Source of the DNA: Vibrio orientalis CIP 102891 = ATCC 33934
Lineage (GTDB): Bacteria; Pseudomonadota; Gammaproteobacteria; Enterobacterales; Vibrionaceae
Direction of reading: 5' to 3'
Assembly: GCF_000176235.1 (NCBI RefSeq)
Contig: NZ_ACZV01000004.1
Span: 992,001 to 1,056,000, forward strand
Length of the DNA: 64,000 nucleotides
The notes beneath the pieces were generated by a model. It made no database searches. It saw nothing but the letters and a program-made list of their open reading frames with translations, and was not told the DNA's origin. Shown one piece after another: positions 35,770 to 44,751 of the stretch (position 1 is its first letter; every line of letters begins with the position of its first letter). A program made the translations under genes and the position numbers.

Positions 35770-36676
35770 ACGCGGCTTTGGCGTTAAAACGACGGCGGCA
35801 GATCGGAAACAGAACAACAAACATGTTAGCAGCTAGAATTAACAACAACCCCACCGACTGAGTGACACTGTAACTTACATCAAAATATATCTGCTGCCAT
35901 AACGCGGTAAATAGCACATTGGTAAATACTAGCGGCGCTAACTGAGTGCCCGAATTGGCTAAACGATAGGCCTTTGCACGAAATACCTGGGTGTTAATAA
36001 TCAACACTGAGACGACAATTAGCAGTGCCGCCAGCCCTTCCCAAGGCACAACACTCACATCAACAAGACTATCTAAACTAACATAGCTGTAACCAACAAA
36101 CGGCAATAGCACCAAACCGGCAAATAGAAATGTCCAGTAGTTAATCTCTAATGCAGATAGGCTCGATTTACTGATTCGATATAAGCTAAGCTGCGAACCC
36201 GCATTCAATAAACCTGACGCCAGTCCAACGAGCAATTCGGGGCGAACTGATATATCCGCTACATCTCCGGCAAGCAAGGTCACCCCAAAGAACGTAACCA
36301 CCAGCGAGCCAACTGATAGCCATTGTAGTGGTGTTTTATATATAAGCCGTTCTAACACTGGAATAAACAGTGGACCTGTACCAAACAGGACAATACTTTC
36401 CACTAAGCTTAAATGTAAAAGCGAATAGATAAAGCAAAGCTGGCAACCTGCAATACATATTGCTCTCAGCCAAATAGTGCGAGCGAGTCTGCCCCTTGGC
36501 ATCATCATCGATTGTCGCGTAATCAGTAAAATGATCACTGCAGGCACGACAAACCTGAGAAATCCCAGTGTTGCGAGATCAACATATTGACTCAAAAATT
36601 TGGAAAGCAGCCCGGTTAATGACAGACTGAACGTTGACGCTAACATAAATAAAAACGGGTACAACTGAATTGACAT
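35768..36676 (-). CDS. EamA/DMT-superfamily transporter
   Basis: The 302-residue protein has ten predicted membrane helices in two five-helix halves, and begins MSIQLYPFLFMLASTFSLSLTGLLSKFLSQY with the LRFVVPAVIILLI of the first EamA repeat. The family exports amino acids or other metabolites. The substrate cannot be read from sequence. It is divergent from a LysR regulator with an 89-bp gap, a usual regulator-target arrangement. Confidence 0.88.
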   Translation of the reverse strand: MSIQLYPFLFMLASTFSLSLTGLLSKFLSQYVDLATLGFLRFVVPAVIILLITRQSMMMPRGRLARTIWLRAICIAGCQLCFIYSLLHLSLVESIVLFGTGPLFIPVLERLIYKTPLQWLSVGSLVVTFFGVTLLAGDVADISVRPELLVGLASGLLNAGSQLSLYRISKSSLSALEINYWTFLFAGLVLLPFVGYSYVSLDSLVDVSVVPWEGLAALLIVVSVLIINTQVFRAKAYRLANSGTQLAPLVFTNVLFTALWQQIYFDVSYSVTQSVGLLLILAANMFVVLFPICRRRFNAKAA

Positions 36677-36765
36677 ACATCCCCCCTTACACCGACTAGT
36701 TTAGAAACAAGGGGGAGAAATAAAAACTGAGTTAATTTGACAGTATTAGTAAGAAAAACTTACAG

Positions 36766-37668
36766 ATGAAAAAACTAACTTCTGCACCACTTAAATCCTT
36801 ATATGCTTTTGTCGCTGTTGCAGAAACGCAAAGTATGACTAAAGCGGCAGATCAACTGCACGTCAGCCACTCAGCGGTAAGTCAGTCGATCAAATCGTTA
36901 GAATCTTACCTTGGACAAACTCTGTTCAACCGAACTGGCAGAAATATTACCCTCAACGCTCTTGGGCGAAGTTATTACAAACGAATTGCGCCGCCACTAG
37001 AACAAATCACTCGCGCAACACAGCAAATAGTCGAAAACAACCTCTCTCATCGACTCACATTGAACATGGTCAATTCCCTAGCAATGCACTGGTGGATCCC
37101 AAGAGTTCATAAACTTAATCAATACGCGCCAAATTTGGATATTCGCATATCGAACCTTGTTGGGCAGTTTGTCATGGAAAATGAAGGCGTCGATATCGCC
37201 GTTATTCATGGACACACCGATGATTGGCAAGACTACTATTGTGAGAAACTCGCTGATGATGAGCTCGTCATGGTCGCTAGCCCCGAGCTGGCCAACGGGA
37301 AAACTGACCCAATCGCACTGCTAGAAAGCCACCCCGCAATCATCGTGACCAATGACCGACGTAAACATGACTGGGCAATTTGGTGCGACAAGTACCAACA
37401 TTCAATGCCCGATCCGGTCAATAACCTTAAATTTGGCGCTTCTATTCAGGCGGTCCAAGCAGCAACTCGTCATTTAGGGGTATTTGTTACCCACCGTATT
37501 TTTGTCAGGGAAGAAGTGAACCAAGGCTACTTAGTCGAAGTGGGGGAACCGGTTCTCAACCCCAATCAAAAGTTCTATTTTGCTTGCCAGCCAAGTAAAC
37601 TCAAAAATGAAAACATACTATTGATAAGGAATTGGATACGTCGTGAATTTTCGCTCTCTTACGAATAA
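36766..37668 (+). CDS. LysR-family regulator (GcvA-like)
   Basis: The 300-residue protein has an N-terminal winged HTH (LKSLYAFVAVAETQSMTKAADQLHVSHSAVSQSIKSLESYLGQTLFNRTGRNITLN) and a LysR substrate domain (about 90-295), with a GcvA-like VSHSAVSQSIKSLE recognition helix. It is divergent from the EamA exporter and probably controls it and itself from the 89-bp intergenic region. Confidence 0.93.
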   Translation: MKKLTSAPLKSLYAFVAVAETQSMTKAADQLHVSHSAVSQSIKSLESYLGQTLFNRTGRNITLNALGRSYYKRIAPPLEQITRATQQIVENNLSHRLTLNMVNSLAMHWWIPRVHKLNQYAPNLDIRISNLVGQFVMENEGVDIAVIHGHTDDWQDYYCEKLADDELVMVASPELANGKTDPIALLESHPAIIVTNDRRKHDWAIWCDKYQHSMPDPVNNLKFGASIQAVQAATRHLGVFVTHRIFVREEVNQGYLVEVGEPVLNPNQKFYFACQPSKLKNENILLIRNWIRREFSLSYE

Positions 37669-37957
37669 TCCATAGACCGATTAGTCATAAGCATCAACTA
37701 TAATACCAAGCCTAATCATAAGCTCCTGCTAAGCACTACCGTCAAAAGTCCATCGATAATGCAGTAGCACGCCCGTTTAGCAACAGATCATTAATGAGTC
37801 AAAATTCTGTTGCTTTCTCAAATCATTTAACACTATAAATCAAGGTGCATATTAATTATTCTGATTGATAAAAACACTATAATTCGGTTTTCGTTCAGAC
37901 ATTTATATTTCTCCTAGACTTAGCTTGTGGGGCTATGCGTAAAGGAACTTTTGATAT
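37669..37957 (+). other. Upstream region of the second diguanylate cyclase
   Basis: 289 bp without a gene, between two genes on the same strand. AT-rich toward the right end; AAAGGAAC precedes the start of the cyclase. No terminator for the LysR gene is evident. Confidence 0.4.
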
Positions 37958-39109
37958 ATGCAACAACTAGCAGGAAGGCAAATTGAAGAGATGGCGGATA
38001 TTCGTGCGACACGAAAATCGAATATTGTCTTGCTCTGTTCATTGATAGCGATCGCCATCCTGTTTAGTTATGGTGTCGCACGCTTTCTTAGCGGCGACTA
38101 CTTCCTTAGCTCTATCAATTTTTTCTCGTCTTGTGTGTTGCTACTCAACACTGTCTACTTATTGAAACATAAACGCGTCAACCACAGTGACTTAGTTCTG
38201 AGTAGCGTACTACTGCTCCATGGTGTAGTACTTTTACTCTATGGTTCACATATTAACGATCGACTGTTATGGCTTTATCCCATTATCGCCGTGCTAATTT
38301 TCGTCAATGATTTCAAAGTTGGCGCACTGATGAGTGTCGGATTTTGTCTGCTCACTCTCATCGCTATTCAGTTCCCTCAAGCCGTACACTTCTCTGCCGA
38401 TAGTTCTAAGAGCCGATTCTTGCTGAGCCTATTTTCGCTCTGTCTTCTTTGTAATATTTCCGCCTATTACTACGCCAAAGTAATGAACTATATCCACTCC
38501 CTATATTTAGAGGGCATCGAAGATCTCGCTTATTTGGATCAACTCACAGGACTTGCTAATCGTTGGAGTTTCGAAAACTGGGCGGCAGGAAAACTGATAG
38601 AGCAAAAAAACAGCAGCCAGATTACTGCCATGGTGTTTATCGATATTGATAACTTTAAAGCAATCAATGATACCTATGGGCATGATGTCGGTGATAGGGT
38701 GCTGCAACACTTCGCAAAACGCTTAAGAAATAATGTCCGAAGCAAAGATAGAAAAACAGAGAAACATGATTACTCAATCGCACGCTTTGCTGGTGATGAA
38801 TTCGTCTTGCTTCTCTATGATGTGACAAAAATTGAAGACCTCGAAGGTATATTAAATCGCATCAGCACTTTATTTGCCGAAAGCTATCAATCATCAGAAC
38901 GTATAAACACCTTGACGGTTAGTGTGGGGGTTTCACTCTATCCAGATGACGCCAGCACGCTATCAGAACTCACTCGATGCGCTGACAAAGCCATGTACGC
39001 TGCCAAGCATAGTGGGAAAAACCAATACCGTTTCTACAGCGATAGCAAGTTACCTCATGACCTTTCTGAGCAAGAAAAAAAGCTCGCGAGTGTTACTTCG
39101 ATTAAATAG
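37958..39109 (+). CDS. Membrane diguanylate cyclase (AGDEF variant)
   Basis: The 383-residue protein has a membrane sensor of about six helices (residues 25-175) and a GGDEF domain (about 190-360) with DQLTGLANRWSF, FIDIDNFKAINDTYGHDVGD and RFAGDEFVLLLY. The signature reads AGDEF; Ala in the first position is found in some active cyclases. An RxxD motif at the inhibitory position is not clear. The N-terminal part resembles 6TM/MHYT-unrelated sensor regions seen in vibrio GGDEF proteins. It is convergent with a tiny membrane protein gene whose stop is one base away. Confidence 0.9.
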   Translation: MQQLAGRQIEEMADIRATRKSNIVLLCSLIAIAILFSYGVARFLSGDYFLSSINFFSSCVLLLNTVYLLKHKRVNHSDLVLSSVLLLHGVVLLLYGSHINDRLLWLYPIIAVLIFVNDFKVGALMSVGFCLLTLIAIQFPQAVHFSADSSKSRFLLSLFSLCLLCNISAYYYAKVMNYIHSLYLEGIEDLAYLDQLTGLANRWSFENWAAGKLIEQKNSSQITAMVFIDIDNFKAINDTYGHDVGDRVLQHFAKRLRNNVRSKDRKTEKHDYSIARFAGDEFVLLLYDVTKIEDLEGILNRISTLFAESYQSSERINTLTVSVGVSLYPDDASTLSELTRCADKAMYAAKHSGKNQYRFYSDSKLPHDLSEQEKKLASVTSIK

Positions 39110-39110
39110 G

Positions 39111-39413
39111 TTAACGAGTCATATACATTAGCCATAGTGAGAACACCATGACAACAAGCATCCATACTGCGTAACGGACAGTATTAGGTTTATCACGTTT
39201 AGGTGTGACAATAGGTCGAAAAGCCGCATCTTTAAGCGCTGCTCTTCTTGCTGCACGATCTGTCTGAGGAATCACTCCTCGCTCTATTCTCTCATCACGA
39301 CGTTGCTGTGCTTTCTGCGCAACTCGACCAAATCGGTGTAGCTGATCTGCCGTTAACTCCTGACTAGGATCGTAACGAGTGCTAGCGTCGGTATGTTTTG
39401 GGACAACTGCCAT
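39111..39413 (-). CDS. Small C-terminally anchored membrane protein, unknown
   Basis: The 100-residue product has a charged, Arg- and Ala-rich cytoplasmic part (VAQKAQQRRDERIERG, DRAARRAALKDAAFRP) and one C-terminal membrane helix (VRYAVWMLVVMVFSLWLMYM). The start at ATG 39413 has GAGGAG six bases upstream; the ATG two codons earlier is directly abutted by that site. I do not recognise the family. The good ribosome-binding site and tail-anchor layout make it likely real. Confidence 0.7.
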   Translation of the reverse strand: MAVVPKHTDASTRYDPSQELTADQLHRFGRVAQKAQQRRDERIERGVIPQTDRAARRAALKDAAFRPIVTPKRDKPNTVRYAVWMLVVMVFSLWLMYMTR

Positions 39414-39717
39414 AAGCATCTCCTCTCGGTGATAGTCATACTCTAAGTATAGTCAACACTTTCAACTATAAATCTGATTATAACGACATCATTATTCGGC
39501 TTTCTCGAAAATGCGAATAACCTATCTGTCACTCAATACCAAAGCAACCCCTATGCCAAGCATTCAAAAGCAAAGGTAAGTATCTGATTTTATTTTGATT
39601 TTAATAAAAATCAATTCTTGACCATCCACTCTGTTCTCAAATAAATTCTCAATTTGAAGAAACAAAAAAGCCAGCAACATTCGTCACTGGCTCGCTAATA
39701 TCGTGTTTTTTACTCGA
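39414..39717. other. Intergenic region
   Basis: About 300 bp, AT-rich, upstream of the small membrane protein gene. It contains an AT-only inverted repeat TTGATTTT-AAT-AAAAATCAA near 39595-39614 and, at its right end, the terminator of the SDR gene. No ORF with a ribosome-binding site was found. Confidence 0.45.
39668..39691 (-). terminator. Terminator after the SDR gene
   Basis: On the minus strand AGCCAG, 12-base loop, CTGGCT and TTTTTTG follow the SDR stop by about 26 bases. Confidence 0.75.
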
Positions 39718-40437
39718 CTATGGCTGTTGTTTAGTTGGCGCTAGAGCAATTTCACGAATACACACATTCTGTGGCTGGCTGTAAGCAAACTCTACTGCAC
39801 GAGCAATATCATCAGCCGCTAGAACACCGCCCATGTCTTCTTTCCATGAGTCGTAACCATCTTTGATATCTTGTGATGTGGTATGAGAAAGTAGTTCTGT
39901 TTCAACAGCACCTGGTGCGATTGTTGTTACTCGAACATTTGATGCTGCTACTTCTTCACGTACATTCTCAGAGATAGCATGTACAGCGAATTTAGTACCA
40001 CAATATGCCGCATGACTTGGGAACGTTTTCTTACCCGCAATTGAGCTAATGTTGATAATCGTGCCGCTGTTACGCTCCATCATTGGCGCAAGGACTGCTT
40101 GCATACCATTTAGAAGACCCAGAACGTTGACATCAAACATGGTTTTCCATTCTTGTGCATCTTGAGTGTCTATTTGACCAAGAAGCATTGCACCAGCGTT
40201 GTTTACGATAGCATCTACAGGGCCGAATTTTGCTTCGCCCTGAGCAATAGCCGCTTCAAAAGAGGCTTTGTCTGTTACGTCTACTTTTACTGATAAAGAG
40301 TTTGGTAGGTTAAGCGCTTCAAGACGGTCAATACGACGAGCTAAAAGAAGTAGAGGATGACCTTCATTGCTCAAACGACGAGCAATAGCTTCACCAATAC
40401 CTGAACTAGCACCTGTGATTACGATTAGTTTTTTCAT
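39718..40437 (-). CDS. Short-chain dehydrogenase/reductase (NADP-dependent type)
   Basis: The 239-residue enzyme has the classical SDR motifs: TGASSGIGEAIAR (cofactor), NNAGAM, the catalytic Ser in INISSIAG, YxxxK as AYCGTKFAVHA, and the following APGAVETEL. The RR pair after the second strand (LLLARRIDRL) favours NADPH. It belongs to the YdfG-like/3-hydroxy acid dehydrogenase branch by overall resemblance. The ATG 40437 is chosen because AGAGGAAAT lies upstream and the Rossmann fold begins at once; the frame extends 30 codons further without homology. It sits 130 bp downstream of the aldehyde dehydrogenase on the same strand. Confidence 0.93.
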   Translation of the reverse strand: MKKLIVITGASSGIGEAIARRLSNEGHPLLLLARRIDRLEALNLPNSLSVKVDVTDKASFEAAIAQGEAKFGPVDAIVNNAGAMLLGQIDTQDAQEWKTMFDVNVLGLLNGMQAVLAPMMERNSGTIINISSIAGKKTFPSHAAYCGTKFAVHAISENVREEVAASNVRVTTIAPGAVETELLSHTTSQDIKDGYDSWKEDMGGVLAADDIARAVEFAYSQPQNVCIREIALAPTKQQP

Positions 40438-40569
40438 CTTAATATTTCCTCTGTTGAAATTCGTTAGCAGCCAATGTTGCTGCGATGGAGGTATATTAGA
40501 AGAACTCTCGCTGTTGATATATATCAATTAGGTTGAAACACTGTTGCCATATAACAACAATCAAGCAAA

Positions 40570-42006
40570 TCAGCGCAGAAACAAAAAGCCAATGACTTTT
40601 TGTAGCCAAGATCGATATTCTAGGAGTAAGCCACTGCGAGGAATCCAAGAAAGAGTCGACAATACCGTCTTCGCTTTTGAGAAGGTTCTAAACCCTTCTT
40701 CTCCATGGTAATGACCTATTCCAGATTCGCCTATACCGCCAAATGGTGCATCGTCCGCCGCAACATGAAGCAGCGTATCGTTGAACGCGACCCCACCACT
40801 GTGGGTTTGCTCAATAATTTGTTGCTGAAGCAATTTGTCATCAGACATTAAGTAAAGTGCCAATGGTCTTGGCTTTGAATTAATATACGTGAGCGCTTCG
40901 TTCAAGTGCCTATAGCCAATAACCGGAAGAATGGGACCAAAGATCTCTTCTTTCATCACTAACATTTGCTCAGTAACTCCAGTTATAAGTTGAGGGAGGA
41001 GCTGGCCTTGTTCATGGTCCACATAATCAATGGTGTGAATCGTCGCTCCTTGATCCTTAGCGTCTTGCAGATAAGAGAGCAAACGCTTATGTTGCGCCTC
41101 GTTGACGATATGTGTCGCATCTTTCAACTCTCCATCTTCAACATAGAGTTGAAAGAAGCGTTCCAAATAGCACTCTATAAATTGCAGCTCTTTTCCCTGT
41201 GGAAGCAATACATAATCAGGTGCAACACAAATTTGGCCTGCATTAATAGACTTGCCAAGCATAATTGCATCCACCGCTCGTTTGATATCAGCATCATGTG
41301 CGATAAGTACCGGCGACTTTCCTCCTAACTCAAGGGTCACCGGAGTCAAGTTGCTGGCCGCCGCTTTGGCTACCAGTTTGCCTACCTTCGTTGAGCCAGT
41401 AAAAATGAGGTGATGGAAAGGTAATGATGAAAAGTGCGTGGCTATCTCTGCGTCACCTTCAACAACATAAACATCTTTATCCAGTACCGAACAAATTTGG
41501 CTCAGCACGACGTTAGTTGCAGGCGTATGCTCGCTCAACTTGACCATTACGCGATTACCTGCCGCAATGGCAGTAACAATTGGTGCGATACTCAGAACAA
41601 TAGGAAAGTTCCAAGGGGCAATCACCCCAACAACCCCTAATGGCTGATACTCCACTCTCACTTTGGAAGGAATTAATAGCATCCCCGCATGGCGCTTACT
41701 GGGTTTCATCCATTTTTTAAGATGCTTGATTGTATAATTAATATGGTTAACAGCTGGCAGTACATCACAAATTAGGCTGTCAAACTCACTACGATGGCCA
41801 TAGTCTGAGTTCAACGCTGCGACGAGTTGAGATTGCTGTTCGAGTAGACTCGACTTTAGCTGCTTGAGCTTATCCAACCTTTGAGCAAGGGTTGTGTAGG
41901 GGTCAGAGTGGTAATGGGTGTTGAGTTCAGTAAATAGATTCTGAAGATCTTGTTCACTCTTAACGTGTTCCTTGTGCCATTTATTAATATCTACAACTTT
42001 TTCCAT
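40570..42006 (-). CDS. Aldehyde dehydrogenase, coniferyl-aldehyde type
   Basis: The 478-residue NAD(P)-dependent enzyme carries GVVGVIAPWNFPIVLSIAPIV, FTGSTKVGKLVAKAA, the general base in TLELGGKSPVLI and the catalytic cysteine in NAGQICVAPDYVLLP. Overall it resembles coniferyl-aldehyde dehydrogenases (CalB group), which also oxidise medium and long-chain aldehydes. A C-terminal hydrophobic tail (KVIGFLFLR) may touch the membrane. The ATG at 42006 is used; an in-frame TTG at 42018 has a better GGAGAA spacing and could be the true start. Confidence 0.93.
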   Translation of the reverse strand: MEKVVDINKWHKEHVKSEQDLQNLFTELNTHYHSDPYTTLAQRLDKLKQLKSSLLEQQSQLVAALNSDYGHRSEFDSLICDVLPAVNHINYTIKHLKKWMKPSKRHAGMLLIPSKVRVEYQPLGVVGVIAPWNFPIVLSIAPIVTAIAAGNRVMVKLSEHTPATNVVLSQICSVLDKDVYVVEGDAEIATHFSSLPFHHLIFTGSTKVGKLVAKAAASNLTPVTLELGGKSPVLIAHDADIKRAVDAIMLGKSINAGQICVAPDYVLLPQGKELQFIECYLERFFQLYVEDGELKDATHIVNEAQHKRLLSYLQDAKDQGATIHTIDYVDHEQGQLLPQLITGVTEQMLVMKEEIFGPILPVIGYRHLNEALTYINSKPRPLALYLMSDDKLLQQQIIEQTHSGGVAFNDTLLHVAADDAPFGGIGESGIGHYHGEEGFRTFSKAKTVLSTLSWIPRSGLLLEYRSWLQKVIGFLFLR

Positions 42007-42097
42007 TTTAGTAGCCAACCATGAATTATTCTCCGTTAATATTAGCTACTATCTAGGTCAAAATCTTCTACCTGATGACATTTACGCAACAGAATTA

Positions 42098-42125
42098 AAT
42101 CAAGCAGCACGTTCGCTGCTTGATT
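42098..42125 (-). terminator. Terminator-like hairpin after dsbD
   Basis: AATCAAGCAGC, loop ACGTTC, GCTGCTTGATT is a perfect 11-bp stem. On the minus strand the tail TTAATTC is only moderately U-rich. It likely ends the Tad/redox transcription unit. Confidence 0.7.
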
Positions 42126-42130
42126 CATCA

Positions 42131-43870
42131 CTATAGTCGAGGGAATCGGTCTTGGAACTTTTCTAAGCTCACCGCGCCTGCAAGCCGACTCGCTTCGATT
42201 TCTGCGCCACTAGGGGAATAGAAAAATATCGCTGGAGGGCCAAAGACATTTCTCTGAGCTAACCAAGCCATTTGTTCCGGTGAACTCTCTGTGACGTCTA
42301 ACTTAATCGTTTTCCACCCAGCCAGTTTTTTTGCGATGGTTGCATTGCTGAAGATCTCTTTTTCTATCACCTTACACGAAACACACCAATCAGCATAAAG
42401 GTCGACCAACACAGGCTGTTGATTGTTTTGTGCCTGCTGTAACGCCCCTTCTAGTGCCTCAATGCTGGCAAGTTTAGTAAATGATGCTGAGCTCGAAATA
42501 GGCTGCTGAGACACGGTGTGTGCTTGTAATGGATTAAGCGGGTCAACACGACCAGTCAAAAAACCAACAAACAATACCAAGCCATAAAACAACGACATAA
42601 ATGCCGCCAATTTACGCATTCTAGCCCAACCTGGCTGAGCGGCTTCAAGCGCCCCAAAATGAACCCCTGCGCCTATTGTCAACATTGCCCACAGCAACAT
42701 AGTCAACCACGCAGGAACAAAGCGACTGACAAGTACTATCGCGACCGCAAGTAATAACACGCCAAATAGCTGCTTCACTGCAATCATCCACGCACCACTC
42801 TTAGGCAACAACTTACCGCCGCTGACACCGATGAGAATTAACGGTATACCCATACCCAGCGCCATAATAAACAGCGTGATACCACCAAACACCCAATCTT
42901 GTGTGGTCGATACATACAGTAAAGCGCCAGCTAAAGGTGCACTGACACAAGGGGAAACAACTAATGCGGATATGGCTCCCATACCAAATACACTGACTAC
43001 TCGACCACCACCAAGTTTGTCTGAGCGACTATTAAGCTTATTTTGGATAGATGAAGGCAATTGCAATTCATAAAAGCCGAACATTGCTAATGCTAAGGCG
43101 ACAAAGACGATGGCAAAAAGGCTAAGTAACCAAGGTTGCTGCATCGCTGCTTGCAAGTTAACGCCTTTTGCAATTGTCGTTACTAAAATTCCAGTCATCG
43201 CATAGCTGGTTGCCATCCCTAGAACATAAGAGCTAGACAGAATAAGCCCTTTACGCCCTGTCATCTTAGCGTCGCCACCTATTATGCTTGATAGAATTGG
43301 CACCATTGGTAGCACGCAAGGTGTCAGCGATAACCCTAGTCCAAGTAAAAAGAACATCAAAACAGCCTGAGCTTTTGATGCGCTTCCTAAGAACTTTGAC
43401 AATCCGTCGGTATCATCCGCTAAGTTTGAAATATCTTGCCAAAACGTGGGGTCATTCGACGTCGAGTTGGTATGCTCTGGAACCGATAAAGTAATCGTCT
43501 GAGGTAAGTAACATAAACCTTTATTGGCACAGCCTTGATAGCGGATGTTGATCTCCCCTACGCCGCTGTACGGCAGTGTTAATGTCACTGGTTTATCAAA
43601 AACCTCAACCTGACCAAAGTATTTGTCCGTTTTAGACTTTCCAGCCCAAGAAAAGTCCGCTTCCCCGAGCTTAACTGATTCATCAGAACTAAATTTAAAG
43701 CGTGATTTGTATAAGTAGTAATCTGGGTGAACAGCAAAGTGCACTTGCAAACCCGCCTCACTCACCGACCACTGATATGGGAATGCTTGCTCTACTGGCA
43801 GAAAATCATCGTCTTGAGCCCATGTAGAAAAGGAAAGAAACACCATTAAGGTGACAATGAACTGTTTCAT
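42131..43870 (-). CDS. dsbD: Thiol:disulfide interchange protein DsbD
   Basis: The 579-residue inner-membrane protein moves electrons from cytoplasmic thioredoxin to periplasmic thiols. All three modules are present: a signal peptide and N-terminal domain with CANKGLC (about 105-115), eight membrane helices with the redox cysteines in LTPCVLPMVP and VSPCVSAPL, and a C-terminal thioredoxin domain with YADWCVSCKVIE. It overlaps apbE by 4 bp, so this copy belongs to the redox cluster rather than being a free-standing housekeeping gene. It would keep the TlpA-like protein and perhaps the cysteines of the DUF4266 protein reduced. Confidence 0.96.
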   Translation of the reverse strand: MKQFIVTLMVFLSFSTWAQDDDFLPVEQAFPYQWSVSEAGLQVHFAVHPDYYLYKSRFKFSSDESVKLGEADFSWAGKSKTDKYFGQVEVFDKPVTLTLPYSGVGEINIRYQGCANKGLCYLPQTITLSVPEHTNSTSNDPTFWQDISNLADDTDGLSKFLGSASKAQAVLMFFLLGLGLSLTPCVLPMVPILSSIIGGDAKMTGRKGLILSSSYVLGMATSYAMTGILVTTIAKGVNLQAAMQQPWLLSLFAIVFVALALAMFGFYELQLPSSIQNKLNSRSDKLGGGRVVSVFGMGAISALVVSPCVSAPLAGALLYVSTTQDWVFGGITLFIMALGMGIPLILIGVSGGKLLPKSGAWMIAVKQLFGVLLLAVAIVLVSRFVPAWLTMLLWAMLTIGAGVHFGALEAAQPGWARMRKLAAFMSLFYGLVLFVGFLTGRVDPLNPLQAHTVSQQPISSSASFTKLASIEALEGALQQAQNNQQPVLVDLYADWCVSCKVIEKEIFSNATIAKKLAGWKTIKLDVTESSPEQMAWLAQRNVFGPPAIFFYSPSGAEIEASRLAGAVSLEKFQDRFPRL

Positions 43871-44751
43871 TGCGTTAGAAACTCCGTATCTTGATGTATT
43901 TTGAGCTCGTCATCGATAAAAATGATGCTGACTTCGCCGGGAACTGGAAGTAAAGGGTCAATGGTCAGAGCGGTACTTATCGCGCCCGCTTCTAAAGCAG
44001 TAGGGGCCACAACGGTCACTGATAACACTTTCGAATGTGTCCCTTTGTCAGACAGAATATGAGAGGTTTGCCCATCAGAAAATTGTGTTTTGCGCTCATA
44101 GTGAGCAGAAGTCGTCAAAGCCGCATTGGCCAAAGGCAACGAAAAAAACGCTTGTGTCGGATTGCTTGGGTTAACCACCGCAACATTAAACGTCTCTTGG
44201 TTTGGTTTTGCTCCCAGCACTCGGATGTCGCCACCAAAGTTTATTAGCGCACCTGCTACGCCCAAGCTTTCAGCGAGATTGATGGCTTGATCAATAGCAA
44301 ACTCTTTAATCACACCGCCAAGATCAAACCGCGTCTCATGGTGGCTGATAAACATCTGCTTACCCTCAAGGTGCCACGCCGCTTCGCCCATCATAGGTTG
44401 AGCAATTTGATAAGCCTGCGCGCGGTTTAGGCTTGCGTCCTTGGCCAATAACCACTTGAGCGAACCCACGGTGGGATCAAAAACTCCAGCTGTTCCCATC
44501 ACTAGGTTTTTCACAGTTTGAAAAACCACGAGTGATTCATCATCAAGTAAAACCGAGTTGTCGCCACGTTGATTTAATTCACGTGTCAGCCAAGATTGCT
44601 CAGAGTAGAAGTTATATTTTTGCTCTAATCTACGGGTGTTTTGTTCAATCATCGCAGTAATTTGGCTCGCCTTAATCGAGCCAAATAATTGCACTTCACA
44701 CGGCACCGTCATTGCTTTAAAGCGATGAACAAATGGCCTATTAGAATGCAT
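43867..44751 (-). CDS. apbE: ApbE family FAD:protein FMN transferase
   Basis: The 294-residue enzyme transfers FMN from FAD to Thr/Ser of target proteins. Family motifs: RFDLGGVIKEFAIDQA, GALINFGGDIRVLG, TTSAHYER and the C-terminal ALEAGAISTAL. The ATG at 44751 has GGAG at good spacing and overlaps the DUF3570 gene by 11 bp. Neither this start nor the longer frame shows a signal peptide or lipobox, unusual for an enzyme that mostly acts in the periplasm; it may work in the cytoplasm before export or use a non-standard route. Its immediate neighbour carries a candidate flavinylation motif. Confidence 0.93.
   Translation of the reverse strand: MHSNRPFVHRFKAMTVPCEVQLFGSIKASQITAMIEQNTRRLEQKYNFYSEQSWLTRELNQRGDNSVLLDDESLVVFQTVKNLVMGTAGVFDPTVGSLKWLLAKDASLNRAQAYQIAQPMMGEAAWHLEGKQMFISHHETRFDLGGVIKEFAIDQAINLAESLGVAGALINFGGDIRVLGAKPNQETFNVAVVNPSNPTQAFFSLPLANAALTTSAHYERKTQFSDGQTSHILSDKGTHSKVLSVTVVAPTALEAGAISTALTIDPLLPVPGEVSIIFIDDELKIHQDTEFLTQ

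Noticed and set aside
40966..41328. 120-codon frame on the plus strand
   Set aside because: Antisense to the aldehyde dehydrogenase gene; no ribosome-binding site and no recognisable domain.
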